Below, in pieces: positions 1 through 10,192 of a DNA stretch of 64,000 nucleotides. The stretch comes from WTAW01 sp964406575 (GTDB taxonomy: Bacteria > Acidobacteriota > Aminicenantia > Aminicenantales > Aminicenantaceae). Position 1 is the first letter of the stretch. The number at the start of each line of letters is the position of its first letter. The stretch spans positions 50,554 through 114,553 of the forward strand of contig CAYOSH010000012.1 in the NCBI GenBank assembly GCA_964406575.1, read 5' to 3'. The position numbers were made by a program, and so were the translations under genes. The notes under the pieces were generated by a model. That model saw only the letters and a program-made list of their open reading frames with translations. It had not been told where the DNA came from and did no database searches.

Positions 1-557
1 ATGTTGTAGGCGATGAGAAACTCTCTTGCGCCGATGACTGTTGCTCCCGCTTTTGGGTTGAACACAGAATTTCCATAATCAGGCGCCCATTCTGGATCTT
101 TCAATTTTTCTTCCAAACCCTCGTACTGTCCGATCCGAATCGTGGCCAGATTTTTTCTGTCCGGTTTTTGGGCGGCCTCTTCATACAGATAGACAGGAAT
201 CCCCAGTTCTCTCCCCACTCTCTCTCCCAACTCCTTGGCAAGCTGGACACAATCTTCCATTGTAACGTCGGTTACTGGAACAAAGGGACACACATCGGTC
301 GCTCCGATTCTGCTATGAGCTCCTGCATGCTTACTCATGTCGAGCACTTCTGCAGCTTTTTTTATGGCTTTAAACGCAGCCTCTTTTACGGATTCAGGAG
401 TTCCGATAAATGTCACGACAGTCCGATTTGTGGATTCACCCGGATCCACATCGAGAAGATTAATCTTAGGGGTGGATTCAATCTCTTTTGTGATCATGTT
501 GATCTTTGCAAGGTCGCGGCCCTCGCTGAAATTGGGCACGCATTCTACAAGTTTCAT
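1..557 (-). CDS. ftcD: Glutamate formimidoyltransferase, 3' part beyond window edge
   Basis: This enzyme moves the formimino group of N-formiminoglutamate to tetrahydrofolate, the last step of one histidine degradation route, in the cytoplasm. The reverse strand from 557 reads MKLVECVPNFSEG, the conserved formiminotransferase N-terminus. It continues with segments typical of the family such as DVDPGESTNRTVV, HAGAHSRIGATDVCPFVPV and EEAAQKPDRKNLATIRIGQY. About 185 codons are visible and the frame is still open at base 1, so the gene runs off the window; a fused cyclodeaminase domain cannot be judged. The ATG overlaps the stop of the upstream M16 gene by four bases (ATGA), so the two are probably translationally coupled. 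Family recognition is firm. Confidence 0.9.
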   Translation of the reverse strand, partial: MKLVECVPNFSEGRDLAKINMITKEIESTPKINLLDVDPGESTNRTVVTFIGTPESVKEAAFKAIKKAAEVLDMSKHAGAHSRIGATDVCPFVPVTDVTMEDCVQLAKELGERVGRELGIPVYLYEEAAQKPDRKNLATIRIGQYEGLEEKLKDPEWAPDYGNSVFNPKAGATVIGAREFLIAYN

Positions 558-2026
558 TCATTCTCTCCTTTCTTGATGATATACTGAAAATCGCCGTTTG
601 TATCATAGACTTCCAAATCGAAGCTCTCAAGAAAGGGGCTGAGTTTTTGGATATTCCCCACCAAAACCACAACAGGAGACCGAAGTGAAGACGTCCGGGC
701 GATATCAAAGACATTTTCAGGACTGATGAGCATGACGCTTTTATAGTAGGAATTCCAGTGGGCTTCGTTGAGTCCGAAGGCCTGAATGGCAGCGATTCTT
801 GAGGAGAAATATTCAGGGTCCTCGATCCGGAGGGGAAAGTTACCGATCAAGTATGATTTGGCTTGTTCCAGCTCGTAATCCGGAACGATCTCGGATGAAA
901 TCCTATTTATTTCTTTAAGACTTTCTGCAATTGACTCGAAAATTGCGTCCGGTCTGACTTTCTCTTGTATGGTGAGGATGCCGCACGCTTTGAAAAACTC
1001 AACTGAACTGAATGCAAAGTATGCATAGCCTTTGGATTCTCTCAGATTCATGAACAGACGGCTGTGTGGAGAACCGCCGAGGACTTGATTGAGAACTGTA
1101 TAGGGAAAATAGTCATCATGATTCCTAAGAAGAAGCGTATTTCCGATAGTGATCATTGCGTCTTCCTCTTCTGGGAGGTCAATGATACAGAACTTGAGGG
1201 AATCATTAGGTTGTACGGGATTGATGTTTTCGGTGTTTATACTTTTATTTTCCCAAGTATTCAGATATCTGCTGACTTTCCTCACCGCGGTTCTGAGTGT
1301 GAGGTTCCCGATCAATATCAGTGTGGCGTTGTTCGGCCTGTAGTATTTTTCAAAGAAAGACAAAAGTTCGTCTCGATTTAAGTTTCTGGTGACGGTCTCG
1401 TTGAAGGTGATTTTCCTGTAAGGGTGTTGGTCAAAAAGTATCCGGAGAAGAGTCCTCCGTGCGACAAAAGCTGCAGAGGATTTTCTGCCTATGAGATCAT
1501 AATGCATCGTCCTTATGACATTCCGTACTTCAACGCCTGGAAATGTGGGTTGAAGGATCATCTTCCCAAGTGTTTCTAACGCAGTGTCGAGATAATCTTC
1601 GAGAAAAGTGAAGGAGACGACAGAATAGTCAGGATGTGTATCTGAGGAGAATTTTCCACCGATAGTCTCGATCGTTTCTGTGATGCGTGATGATGAGAGC
1701 CCCATGGCTCCTTTATTCACCATATTTGCTGTGAGTGTGGCCAATCCAGGCAAAGCATCGGGTGAAAAGCTCTCTCCAGCATACACGATAAGATGCATGG
1801 ATATCACGGGAAGGTTTTGTTTCCGGATCACGGAAACTTTAAGCCCATTGGATAGAATCGCGGATTCTATCTCAGGTAAGGTCAACTCTGAGAGCGGATC
1901 CGGGTAGGGGGGATTTCTGCGGAATCTTTCTTGTGAAAAAAGAGAGGTGTTCAGAATACACAGCAAAATAAGCAAAAAACGCCGCGCAATTAGTGGACGA
2001 CATCGCGCTCGTGACATGACAATCAT
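554..2026 (-). CDS. Exported M16-family peptidase homologue, R/Y-type non-catalytic subunit
   Basis: The 490-residue protein has a hydrophobic N-terminal signal segment (about residues 14-30) and the two-domain M16 layout. At the place where M16 zinc peptidases carry HxxEH, the protein reads GLATLTANMVNKG, so all zinc ligands are missing. The second half has SRLFMNLRESKGYAY, the Arg/Tyr region that non-catalytic M16B subunits use to bind substrate. By family knowledge such a protein pairs with a catalytic HxxEH subunit, normally the neighbouring gene. Here the neighbour has also lost its histidines. The start (ATG 2026) overlaps the upstream M16 stop by four bases. Location is inferred to be periplasmic. 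Confidence 0.85.
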   Translation of the reverse strand: MIVMSRARCRPLIARRFLLILLCILNTSLFSQERFRRNPPYPDPLSELTLPEIESAILSNGLKVSVIRKQNLPVISMHLIVYAGESFSPDALPGLATLTANMVNKGAMGLSSSRITETIETIGGKFSSDTHPDYSVVSFTFLEDYLDTALETLGKMILQPTFPGVEVRNVIRTMHYDLIGRKSSAAFVARRTLLRILFDQHPYRKITFNETVTRNLNRDELLSFFEKYYRPNNATLILIGNLTLRTAVRKVSRYLNTWENKSINTENINPVQPNDSLKFCIIDLPEEEDAMITIGNTLLLRNHDDYFPYTVLNQVLGGSPHSRLFMNLRESKGYAYFAFSSVEFFKACGILTIQEKVRPDAIFESIAESLKEINRISSEIVPDYELEQAKSYLIGNFPLRIEDPEYFSSRIAAIQAFGLNEAHWNSYYKSVMLISPENVFDIARTSSLRSPVVVLVGNIQKLSPFLESFDLEVYDTNGDFQYIIKKGENE

Positions 2027-3354
2027 TTTGTTTTGATGTTCAAGACAACTCTTTCTTCAGTGAAATATCTGTTCATGATCCCAATGATATCCGAAGGGGA
2101 AACCGCCATATATTTGTCGAGTTCCTGGGCAAATCCATCGAGATTTTTTTGAGAAAGGTAAAATTCAGCCAAATAAACACCTCTATCAACCAAGGTGGAC
2201 AACTTTTCCAAATAATTCATTTTAAATATATTCTTAGCTTTATTCAGCTCGTTATCTGAAATGAATCCTGACTTGAGGTCATCGATCTCGTTGAATATTT
2301 CTTTTTGACTTCGGTCCCTCAAAGTCTCGGTGGGATTTCTGACAAAAACTTTAAACGCTGCAAGGTTTTTCCTCTGCTCAATACTTCCGCTCAGTTGGGA
2401 AGCCACACGCTCTTCTTGGACGACGCGTTTGTACAACCGGGAGCTCTTTCCTTGAAGCAAAATGGTCTCGATAATGGCAAGTGCATAAAAGTCGGGCGAA
2501 CGAGATGAAGGGATTCTGTATCCGAGGTGATAACCAGGGGAGGGCGCCAGATAATTTTCCACATCCCGGACGATTCCATTCATTTTTAAATGCTCTGCTG
2601 AAGGAAATGGGGGAATTGGATTTCTGGGGCGGATTGTGGAAAAATATTTTCTCACGAGCGCAATGGTTTTTCTTTTTTCAAAGTTTCCGGTGATGCAGAG
2701 GACAGCATTGTTCGGCACATAATACGTTGCATAAAAGTCCTGGACATCTTCATCCGTGATCTCTCTCAGGTCAGATTCACTGCCGATAACTGGGTGACTG
2801 TATGTTTCGTTAGGATAAAGGAGTTGATCGAAAAGCAATGAACTCTCAAAATAAGGATCATCGATTTTTCTCTGCCTGATTTCTTCGATCAATGAGTCCC
2901 TGGTTCTTTTCACTTTTGAAGCATTGATATCCAGAGATATCATCCGGTCAGATTCAAGCCACAGAACAAGAGCGAGTTGGTTTGCAGGGACTGTCTGGTA
3001 AAAGATTGTTCTCTCTTCTGTGGTCACAGCATTGAGAACCCCGCCGATTTTCGAAATAAAATGGATGTGCTGCATGGGGCCTATGTTTCTTGATCCCTGA
3101 AACATCAAATTTTCCAGCAAATAGGCCAGACCGGTTTTTTGTGGATGCTCATTGAGAGATCCAACGTTGTATCCCACAACAACGGAAACTAAAGGCAGGG
3201 AGTAGTCTTCAGCGAGTATGATTTGAAGATCATTGTCCAACCTGTATGCTGTGATATCGAAGGGAAGGAGCTTGGTCTCTTGCGCCGAGAAAAGAGTCCC
3301 ACAAAAAAGAAACAGAAGGCTCACGCAAAAAACATCTGTTATTCTTCGACTCAT
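2023..3354 (-). CDS. Exported M16-family peptidase homologue with degenerate zinc motif
   Basis: This is the upstream member of a coupled M16 pair. The ATG at 3354 is preferred over the upstream in-frame start at 3459 because it begins a clean signal peptide (MSRRITDVFCVSLLFLF, ending near SAQE). The M16 body is clear: NEHPQKTGLA, then AVTTEERTIFYQTVP, WLESDRM and SLIEEIRQR. The HxxEH position reads YLLEN, checked directly from the bases: both histidines are replaced (Tyr and Asn, each one base away from a His codon), while the catalytic Glu and the third-ligand Glu of IEEIRQR remain. Zinc binding is therefore doubtful. It may act as a binding protein or chaperone instead of a protease. Confidence 0.85.
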   Translation of the reverse strand: MSRRITDVFCVSLLFLFCGTLFSAQETKLLPFDITAYRLDNDLQIILAEDYSLPLVSVVVGYNVGSLNEHPQKTGLAYLLENLMFQGSRNIGPMQHIHFISKIGGVLNAVTTEERTIFYQTVPANQLALVLWLESDRMISLDINASKVKRTRDSLIEEIRQRKIDDPYFESSLLFDQLLYPNETYSHPVIGSESDLREITDEDVQDFYATYYVPNNAVLCITGNFEKRKTIALVRKYFSTIRPRNPIPPFPSAEHLKMNGIVRDVENYLAPSPGYHLGYRIPSSRSPDFYALAIIETILLQGKSSRLYKRVVQEERVASQLSGSIEQRKNLAAFKVFVRNPTETLRDRSQKEIFNEIDDLKSGFISDNELNKAKNIFKMNYLEKLSTLVDRGVYLAEFYLSQKNLDGFAQELDKYMAVSPSDIIGIMNRYFTEERVVLNIKTK

Positions 3355-3433
3355 ATTCTTCTTTGATCGCCACTGGATAAGACATATCCAGAGGATATTA
3401 TCATAAAATAGAACAGGAAAAACTGCAAACGTA

Positions 3434-5110
3434 CTAGGCAATACGTTTGATAATGACAAGTGTCATGTCATCCATCTGCTCCGTCTCTGATGTATAAGCA
3501 TTGACTTCGTCGAATATTTTATCCAGCATATTTTCGGTGTGGAGCTTATGATGTTTTTTCAAAAGTTTTGTGAGTCTTTCTTCGGTATAGTCTTCGTTGT
3601 TTTTGTTCCTGCATTCTGTGAATCCATCGGTGAAAAATAGAGCTGTATCTCCCTTCTCAAGACTCAGTGTCTTTACTTCATAGTCCACAGTGGGAAACAT
3701 TCCTAAACAGAATCCACACGTGTCAAGGCGCATGATAAGGCCCTTTTTATTCAGCAGAATGGGTGGGATGTGGCCCGCATTGATATAGGATAATTCGCCG
3801 GTTTTTTTATTGAGCTCACCGAAGAAAAACGTGATATACGTGTTGGATGCTGTACTCCCATGCACGAGAGCATTCAGTTTATCTGCCATTTCAATCATAT
3901 TGTATGATGGGCTAACTTGGGTGTGAAGAGAAGCTCTGAGCTGAGCCATGAGAAGTGCCGCAGAAACACCTTTTCCAGATACATCAGCGATCGTGACTCC
4001 AATCCTATCCTTGTCTATATCGATGAAGTCGAAATAATCACCTCCGACTTGATAGCATGGAATGTTTACGCCAGCTATTTCAAACTGTTTACATTCAGGA
4101 TTCTTTTTGGGTAGAAAATCACGCTGCACTTGAGCAGCCAGCTCAAGCTGCTTCTCCATCTGTTCTTTTTCCTTTTCCCTCTCGATGTGTCTGGAGTTTT
4201 CGATCTTCACAGCTGCTAAATTCGACAAGAGAGTGAGCAGCTCCAGATCATCGTCCGCAAACTGCTTCATGAGGGAGATCCTGTCTGTATAGAGGAGACC
4301 AATGATCTCTCTATTGTCATAAAGCGGCACACACATAGCAGATTTGATGTTCATTTTAAGGATGCTGTCTTGGGCTTTGAAGCGCGAATCCTCCTGCACG
4401 TCCGAAATCAAGAGAGAGGAATGTTTATTTATTGCCATGTTGATTATGCTTTGGCTCACTTGGATTTTCTGATTCTTAAGACGTTCGTTGTTGATCCGAA
4501 TCACTTTGGGGATAAGCTGTGAAGGATTACCTTCCTTAAGCATCAGGATCCCTCTATCCATCGGGAGATTCTCCGATATGAGATCCATGATGTGTTCAAG
4601 GAGTTCGCCTAAGGGTTTATGGAGAAGGAGAGCTTTGTTGACTTCATTGATCACTGCAAGAGAACGATGTTCGAGTTTGATCTGTTCGACATCGATAGAT
4701 CTCGCTGATGCGCGGATGGTCGTGCTGATGTCATGTTTTTTCAGGACATCATCAAGATTCATGATAGTGTTGACATTAGCCGAAGGCGACGGGGCATCCG
4801 TGACTTCAACGTTTGAGGATATTTCCTTGTCATAGATGATACGTGTCGTTCCCACAAGAATCTCATCGCCCTTTTTAAGCTCGACTTCAGCCAGGATCCG
4901 CTTCCCATTCACAAAGGTCCCATTTTTGCTGTTATTGTTGCGTATCACATAGCCTTGATCAACAGGGTAGAAGTAGGCGTGATGGCCTGAACAGAATGGA
5001 TCTGGGAGAGGGATGTCGTTTTCAGACGATCTCCCGATAGAGATTTTCTCTTCGGTCAGTGGAAACTGGAAATCATCTCCCTCTTTTGGATAGACGTATA
5101 ACTTTGGCAT
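3434..5110 (-). CDS. FHA-GAF-PP2C (SpoIIE/RsbU-type) protein serine phosphatase
   Basis: Three domains are visible. An N-terminal FHA domain (about residues 1-95) has GRSSENDI, SGHH and NSKNGTFVNG, the phosphothreonine-binding signature. A GAF domain follows (about 150-305). A C-terminal PP2C/SpoIIE phosphatase (about 325-558) has GGDYFDF, ADVSGKGVSAALLMAQ, FTDGFTECRN and a final DDMTLVIIK, which provide the metal-binding aspartates. Proteins of this type dephosphorylate STAS anti-anti-sigma factors in partner switching. A STAS protein lies on the same strand at 10193-10540 and is a possible substrate. ATG 5110 is chosen over an upstream TTG at 5119. The protein should be cytosolic and respond to phosphorylated partners and a GAF ligand. 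Confidence 0.9.
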   Translation of the reverse strand: MPKLYVYPKEGDDFQFPLTEEKISIGRSSENDIPLPDPFCSGHHAYFYPVDQGYVIRNNNSKNGTFVNGKRILAEVELKKGDEILVGTTRIIYDKEISSNVEVTDAPSPSANVNTIMNLDDVLKKHDISTTIRASARSIDVEQIKLEHRSLAVINEVNKALLLHKPLGELLEHIMDLISENLPMDRGILMLKEGNPSQLIPKVIRINNERLKNQKIQVSQSIINMAINKHSSLLISDVQEDSRFKAQDSILKMNIKSAMCVPLYDNREIIGLLYTDRISLMKQFADDDLELLTLLSNLAAVKIENSRHIEREKEKEQMEKQLELAAQVQRDFLPKKNPECKQFEIAGVNIPCYQVGGDYFDFIDIDKDRIGVTIADVSGKGVSAALLMAQLRASLHTQVSPSYNMIEMADKLNALVHGSTASNTYITFFFGELNKKTGELSYINAGHIPPILLNKKGLIMRLDTCGFCLGMFPTVDYEVKTLSLEKGDTALFFTDGFTECRNKNNEDYTEERLTKLLKKHHKLHTENMLDKIFDEVNAYTSETEQMDDMTLVIIKRIA

Positions 5111-5153
5111 TGAGCTCAATCGCTCAAATTATACCTCTCGGGGAGGGCAGATT

Positions 5154-7646
5154 TCAAGAGAATTTAACTTTTTCCAGAGGTTTAAGCATTCTTTTACACT
5201 TTCTCACCCGATCCTCGAAGGAAATGTCATCGATCAGGGGAAGAAGAACCTCTTTGACATCCTTTTGCAAGATGTTATCCAGTAGCTCTACGGAATAATC
5301 GATCGATTTTTTTGTGCCCGAGCATATATTCTGGTAAGTCTTGATGATATCGTCAGGAGAATAGACTAAGCTGAGAAGTTCAAAAATTTGCTTCAATGAC
5401 CGTGCGAGGCTTTTCTCCAGGTCGCCTATGAGATTTTCTTTTCTCTGGTCCGTCATCAGGTCGTGCATTTCCAAAAGTATGAGGTAACATTTCCTGATGA
5501 TTCCGATCGTTTTTTCCATGATAGTTTTTTGATTAAAATGAATTTCAGGATGTTTTGTCCGAATTTTGTAGAGGGCTTCAATGATCTCTGTCTCGACTTC
5601 ATTGTCTTTCTGTTTAAGCTCGGCCGATAACACATTTGCAGCTCTCTGTGTTCCCACTTGCATCAAAATATCAGGGATAGCTTTCCTTGTGCGCAGATTA
5701 ACATCCGTATCCGCGAGATAATCTTTAAGGATCCCCGTGATCCTGTTCCCGTAACCGATCAAAGCTTTGCTGGCAATGGCATTGGTTGTGTGCGTAGGTA
5801 GGTGACTGATAAGATAGGGAACAAAATCTCTCTTTTGAAGCCTTCCTGCACTTTCGATCGCATAACGCAAAACATCGGGCGATTTGTCTCTGAGCAGCTT
5901 GTTGAGTTCACCGACCAAGGGTGACGTCGGCGCCATCATACCCAGGACTTTAGCAGCCTCCATCCTAGAAACTTCTCCCTTTTCTCCCGATTCAACAACA
6001 ATTTTGTCCAGCTGTTCTTTCAAGACTTGTTGATACACATCTTGCTCCATGATCTCTTGAACCTGAGTGGTGAGGTCTTCCTGGTCTAAGGCGTCATCCT
6101 CCTTTGGGAGGAGCAATTCTCCGTCTAATTCTAAGAGGGAATCCATGGAACATGCTTGAATTTGGTCAGACTTGTGTGTGATGATGCTGCGCAATTCTGG
6201 ACTCATTTTATCTTTTTTGATCAGATCAAAAAGGTTCATGGCATACAAAACCGAGCTCCGATCTTTACTCTGGAGAGTATCGAAAACAAGCTTTGTCAGG
6301 TCGATGTCTACAGTCTCAGAGATAAATTTATCCGCATCTTGCCATTTGATCTTCAGGTTTCTTTTTACGTTGCTAACGTATTCTCGAGCGATCCAGCGGT
6401 TGAGAAAGATCCAGAGGAAAACAAAGACGATAACGACAATACTGATGTGGATGACTGAAAAATGGAATATGAAGAGACAGATGAGAAGGATGAAGGCCGC
6501 AATGCCTTTAGCAAATTTGTTTAAAAACATGTCGATAAACACTTTGGCTTTGTATTTGATCTCGGGAGAGATCGGGATGTAGAGCAATTCCCGAACGGAC
6601 TGATTGAGGGAATGGGCTAGACTTTTGTCTCCCCCTTTGATGGTGATGGCCCAATAGAGAAGGAGTGCGGCAGGAAAAAAGAATATCGCGATGGAGAGTG
6701 CCAGGAGGAACAATGGCGCGGTCAACAGGGCTGTACGCATCCCAAAATTTTTCAGGATGCGGTTTGTGAGAGAGATATGAATGAGGTAAGAAAAGACAAG
6801 AAGCCCGGTGAAAAATGTCCCCAGGAAGGCAGTTCTTGCATCTTGATCCGCTATGGATTTCTCTATGACTGAATTGAACTGAAAATCCACCATTGTTGTG
6901 ACGATGATGCCTGTCATCATGATCGCGCTCAATATCTGAAGATAACGGCTTTTTTTTATGATTCGGAAGCTTTCGAGGTACCCTGTCTTGGACTTTTCTT
7001 TCGGCATCCCTTTTTTATTTTCATCATCTGCAGGCCTCTGGGTGTACCGATGAAGGAGAGATACAATAAGAATGCAAGGGACTAACAAAATGGAGCAAAT
7101 CAACAGCAAATTCGTGGTCCCTAAGAACTGAGCGAGGAATCGGGCGATGAGTGATCCAGCGATTCCCCCTAAAAGTCCTCCACTCACCAGAAATCCAACC
7201 AGTCTCTTTGCCTGACGGGGAAGATAAGTGTCATTGACCAAGATCCAGAATTGGGTCACTGTCGTTATCGTAAAAATGTCACACCATACCCAGTAGAATA
7301 TGGAAGTCCATCTCCAATTCCGCTGGAAGACAAACCAGAATAAAATGAGACATAAAATAAAGAATATAAGACTCGAGGAAATATACACATTCCTCTTCAT
7401 TGAGTAGAGCAACTTGGTGTTGAGCGAGACCACAAAACCGATGAGCACAGCCGTTGCGAGGTAAGCAAAAGGAAGACGGTCGGAACTCAGCCACTCTAAA
7501 AAATTTGAGATTTTAACAGGCTTAAGGATGTATGCAGAACATGTGATCAAGAAAAAGTAGAAAAACATGAGGGTGGCAGAGGTTCCCTCGCCAGGCCTTA
7601 TTTCAACAGCTCGGGACATCATTTTAGGGAATCTATTCTTGGTCAT
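5154..7646 (-). CDS. Nucleotide-carrier-like membrane protein fused to HEAT-repeat domain (copy A)
   Basis: The 830-residue protein has about twelve membrane segments in its first 430 residues and a soluble helical region of about 400 residues with HEAT-like repeats. The membrane part resembles the Tlc/Npt ADP/ATP carrier family: QFWILVNDTYLPRQAKRLVGF and SVRELLYIPISPEIKYKAKVFIDMF are typical. The soluble part holds segments such as LLRDKSPDVLRYAIESAGRLQKRDFVPYLI. It is a full-length paralogue of the next gene (7656-10157), with only 9 bases between them and the same N-terminus (MTKNR). AAGGAA precedes the ATG. Transport substrate and direction are unknown. In free-living bacteria such proteins may have roles other than energy parasitism. 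Confidence 0.8.
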   Translation of the reverse strand: MTKNRFPKMMSRAVEIRPGEGTSATLMFFYFFLITCSAYILKPVKISNFLEWLSSDRLPFAYLATAVLIGFVVSLNTKLLYSMKRNVYISSSLIFFILCLILFWFVFQRNWRWTSIFYWVWCDIFTITTVTQFWILVNDTYLPRQAKRLVGFLVSGGLLGGIAGSLIARFLAQFLGTTNLLLICSILLVPCILIVSLLHRYTQRPADDENKKGMPKEKSKTGYLESFRIIKKSRYLQILSAIMMTGIIVTTMVDFQFNSVIEKSIADQDARTAFLGTFFTGLLVFSYLIHISLTNRILKNFGMRTALLTAPLFLLALSIAIFFFPAALLLYWAITIKGGDKSLAHSLNQSVRELLYIPISPEIKYKAKVFIDMFLNKFAKGIAAFILLICLFIFHFSVIHISIVVIVFVFLWIFLNRWIAREYVSNVKRNLKIKWQDADKFISETVDIDLTKLVFDTLQSKDRSSVLYAMNLFDLIKKDKMSPELRSIITHKSDQIQACSMDSLLELDGELLLPKEDDALDQEDLTTQVQEIMEQDVYQQVLKEQLDKIVVESGEKGEVSRMEAAKVLGMMAPTSPLVGELNKLLRDKSPDVLRYAIESAGRLQKRDFVPYLISHLPTHTTNAIASKALIGYGNRITGILKDYLADTDVNLRTRKAIPDILMQVGTQRAANVLSAELKQKDNEVETEIIEALYKIRTKHPEIHFNQKTIMEKTIGIIRKCYLILLEMHDLMTDQRKENLIGDLEKSLARSLKQIFELLSLVYSPDDIIKTYQNICSGTKKSIDYSVELLDNILQKDVKEVLLPLIDDISFEDRVRKCKRMLKPLEKVKFS

Positions 7647-7655
7647 TTGTTCCTT

Positions 7656-10157
7656 TTAGAAAAAAGGAAAATTCTGCAAAAGGATCCGGCATCTCTCTAC
7701 CCTTTCAAAAATTGACAGATCTTCGATGATGGGGAAGAGAATGTCTTTGATCTCCTTCTGTAATCTGTTGTCGAGCAGTTCCACGGCATAGGCTACGGAA
7801 TCTTTTGTACCGATACGAATGTTTTTGTAGGATCTCATGATCTCCTCATGAGGGTAAATCAGCCCCAGCAGCTTGAAGATGTCCATAAGCAACAGGGACA
7901 TGTTGTCGGGCTTATCTTGATGCTTCCTCCGTTCGATTGAGTCCTTGGATAGCTGGTCGTTATAGGCAATAAGATCCTCACAATATTTTTTCACTTTAAG
8001 TGAGATCATTTTTTTCACGACATTATTCTCGAAATTAATGTCACTTCTCTCTGTTCGGATACGGTTTAAAGCCTCGATGAGTTCCGAACCTATATCCCCT
8101 CGGTTTTCTGCCAGTTCCCATATCAGGAAGTCTGCAGCCTCTTGGTTGCAAATGCGGGCGAGTACGGCGGCCACTTCTTTGCGCAATTCGAGGCTTTCCT
8201 CCAAATCTCCCAAATAATCTGCGAGTGTCCCCACGATTTTTGGACCGTATGTTTCGAGTGCGATTCTGGCGTCGACTCTCGTTAAGGCGGAGCCTAATTT
8301 TTCAATCAAGGCAGGAATGTATTCTCTTTTCTTCAGTTTTGCAGCACTTTCGAGAGCATATCTGCTCACTTCTAACGATTCGTCCCGAATGAGTTCTCCA
8401 AGTTTATCTGCAACAGGGGATTCAAGGCTCAAAAAACCCATGGCCTTTGCCACTTCCATCCTTCCGATCTCTGATTCTTCACCCTTCCCATCCAGGACCT
8501 TTTCGATATAATCCTTAATGACTTCTTGATAGACATCGAGAGTCATCACCTCTTTGATTTCTTTAACTAAAACATCCTGGCCGAGTTCTTCGGATATCTC
8601 AGGCACAATACCTGTCTCTGATCCTTCGAAAAGCATTCCCATAGAGGCCACTCGCACTTCGTCCTGTTTATACCCGATCAGTTTTTTCACTTCAGGAGTG
8701 AGCTTGTTCTGTTTAATCAAATCAAAAACATCCATGGCGTAAAGGACGGAGCTTCTTTCCTTATCTTCCAGAGTGTCGACCAGCTGTTTCATGAAGCCCA
8801 CATCCAATTTGGAATCGATGATCTTATCTGCGCTTTCCCACTGGTCCGGCATTTTCTGCTTAACGATGTTTGTGTATTCTTTGCTCAGCCTCACGTTGAT
8901 AACAATCCAGGCCAGGATGAATCCAGCAGATATCGCACTCACGATCGTTATCTTGTTTGAAAGGAGGACTGTCTTTGGCAGGAAAATGAAAACCATAAGA
9001 ATCAAAGCACCGATACCCTTGGCAAACCGATTCACGAACATATCGATGAAAATTTTCGCTTTGTATTTGATGTCGGAAGAAATGGGAATATAAAGAAGTT
9101 CGCGCACAGATTGATTGAGAGAAAAAGACAGGCTCTTATCGCTACCCTTTATCGCGAATGCAAGACCAAGAACGGGAAAGAAAGAAAGACCTAAAGTACA
9201 GAGGAATAAGACCAAGGGATAGACATTGAGGCTCGAGCGGATTCCAAAGCGTTTGATAAAATTACTCGTCATCAATAATTGAACGAAAAAAGGAATGACG
9301 AGTATCGCAGCATTGAAATAACCAAAATAGGAGATATAATCCGTTTGTTTAACGCTGCTTGCAAAAATATTCTTAAACTGCCAGTCCACAAACGTAGACA
9401 CCACAAGAGTTATCGCCACAGCAGCAGCGAGTAGGAGCAAAAAACGACTTCTCTGGACAGCTTGAAAACAATCCCTGAATCCCACCTTCCCAGATGTAGC
9501 AATGGGTTTCTGGGTGATAGTTCGGGGATTTCCGCTGTCCTGCGTCTCCCTTTTTTGTAGGATGAAAATGAAATTCACAACAAAAATATTCAGAATGAGC
9601 ATGCCACAGGCGCAAAAAAGGAGGTAATCGGGAATTTTTCTACCTAAATAACCGGTGAGCAAGCCCCCCACAATGCCTCCCAATATTCCGCCACTTCCAA
9701 AAAAACCGATGAGCCTTTTGGCCTCCCTCGGATTGAAGATATCGTTCACCAGAATCCAGAATTGAGTGTTGAGCACCATGATAAACATGGTGGCCCATAC
9801 CCAGAAAACGATCGGCATCCATGTGTTTCGTTTGAAGAACATAAATCCAGAGAGGACACAGGTGGACATAAAAAAGATCAAGCTCATGATGATCAAGAGA
9901 CTTCGAGGGAGTTTGGATTGCAATTTTGAATGGAGCGCAACCACAACTCCCATTAACAAAGCTGTTGCCAGGTAGGCAAAGGGAAGCTCTAAGGCGCTTA
10001 AGTCCAGTAGATACCTTGTGTCCCTGACAGATTTGATGATGGTGAATGGGGCAGTGATCAAGAAGAAATAAAAAAACAGCAAGAGCGAGATGATCTCTTC
10101 ACCTCGCTTGATCTCTACAACCCGGGATAGAAGCCTAAACAAGCGATTTTTCGTCAT
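7656..10157 (-). CDS. Nucleotide-carrier-like membrane protein fused to HEAT-repeat domain (copy B)
   Basis: This 833-residue paralogue of the 5154-7646 product has the same architecture: about twelve membrane helices, then an alpha-helical HEAT-like domain of about 400 residues. Shared landmarks are QFWILVNDIFNPREAKRLIGF, KGSDKSLSFSLNQSVRELLYIPIS and YKAKIFIDMFVNRFAKG in the membrane half, and RDESLEVSRYALESAAKLKKREYIPALI in the HEAT half. The C-termini also match (SVAYAVELLDNRLQKEIKDILFPIIEDLS). The two copies diverge strongly in sequence, so the duplication is not recent. The STAS gene lies just upstream in the same direction (35 bases away), so STAS, carrier B and carrier A look like one transcription unit. 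Confidence 0.8.
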   Translation of the reverse strand: MTKNRLFRLLSRVVEIKRGEEIISLLLFFYFFLITAPFTIIKSVRDTRYLLDLSALELPFAYLATALLMGVVVALHSKLQSKLPRSLLIIMSLIFFMSTCVLSGFMFFKRNTWMPIVFWVWATMFIMVLNTQFWILVNDIFNPREAKRLIGFFGSGGILGGIVGGLLTGYLGRKIPDYLLFCACGMLILNIFVVNFIFILQKRETQDSGNPRTITQKPIATSGKVGFRDCFQAVQRSRFLLLLAAAVAITLVVSTFVDWQFKNIFASSVKQTDYISYFGYFNAAILVIPFFVQLLMTSNFIKRFGIRSSLNVYPLVLFLCTLGLSFFPVLGLAFAIKGSDKSLSFSLNQSVRELLYIPISSDIKYKAKIFIDMFVNRFAKGIGALILMVFIFLPKTVLLSNKITIVSAISAGFILAWIVINVRLSKEYTNIVKQKMPDQWESADKIIDSKLDVGFMKQLVDTLEDKERSSVLYAMDVFDLIKQNKLTPEVKKLIGYKQDEVRVASMGMLFEGSETGIVPEISEELGQDVLVKEIKEVMTLDVYQEVIKDYIEKVLDGKGEESEIGRMEVAKAMGFLSLESPVADKLGELIRDESLEVSRYALESAAKLKKREYIPALIEKLGSALTRVDARIALETYGPKIVGTLADYLGDLEESLELRKEVAAVLARICNQEAADFLIWELAENRGDIGSELIEALNRIRTERSDINFENNVVKKMISLKVKKYCEDLIAYNDQLSKDSIERRKHQDKPDNMSLLLMDIFKLLGLIYPHEEIMRSYKNIRIGTKDSVAYAVELLDNRLQKEIKDILFPIIEDLSIFERVERCRILLQNFPFF

Positions 10158-10192
10158 TCATTGACTCAGTTTTCGCTCAAACGTACTGAGGA

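Noticed and set aside
168..587. Plus-strand frame at the left end
   Set aside because: It is antisense to the clear formimidoyltransferase sequence on the minus strand.
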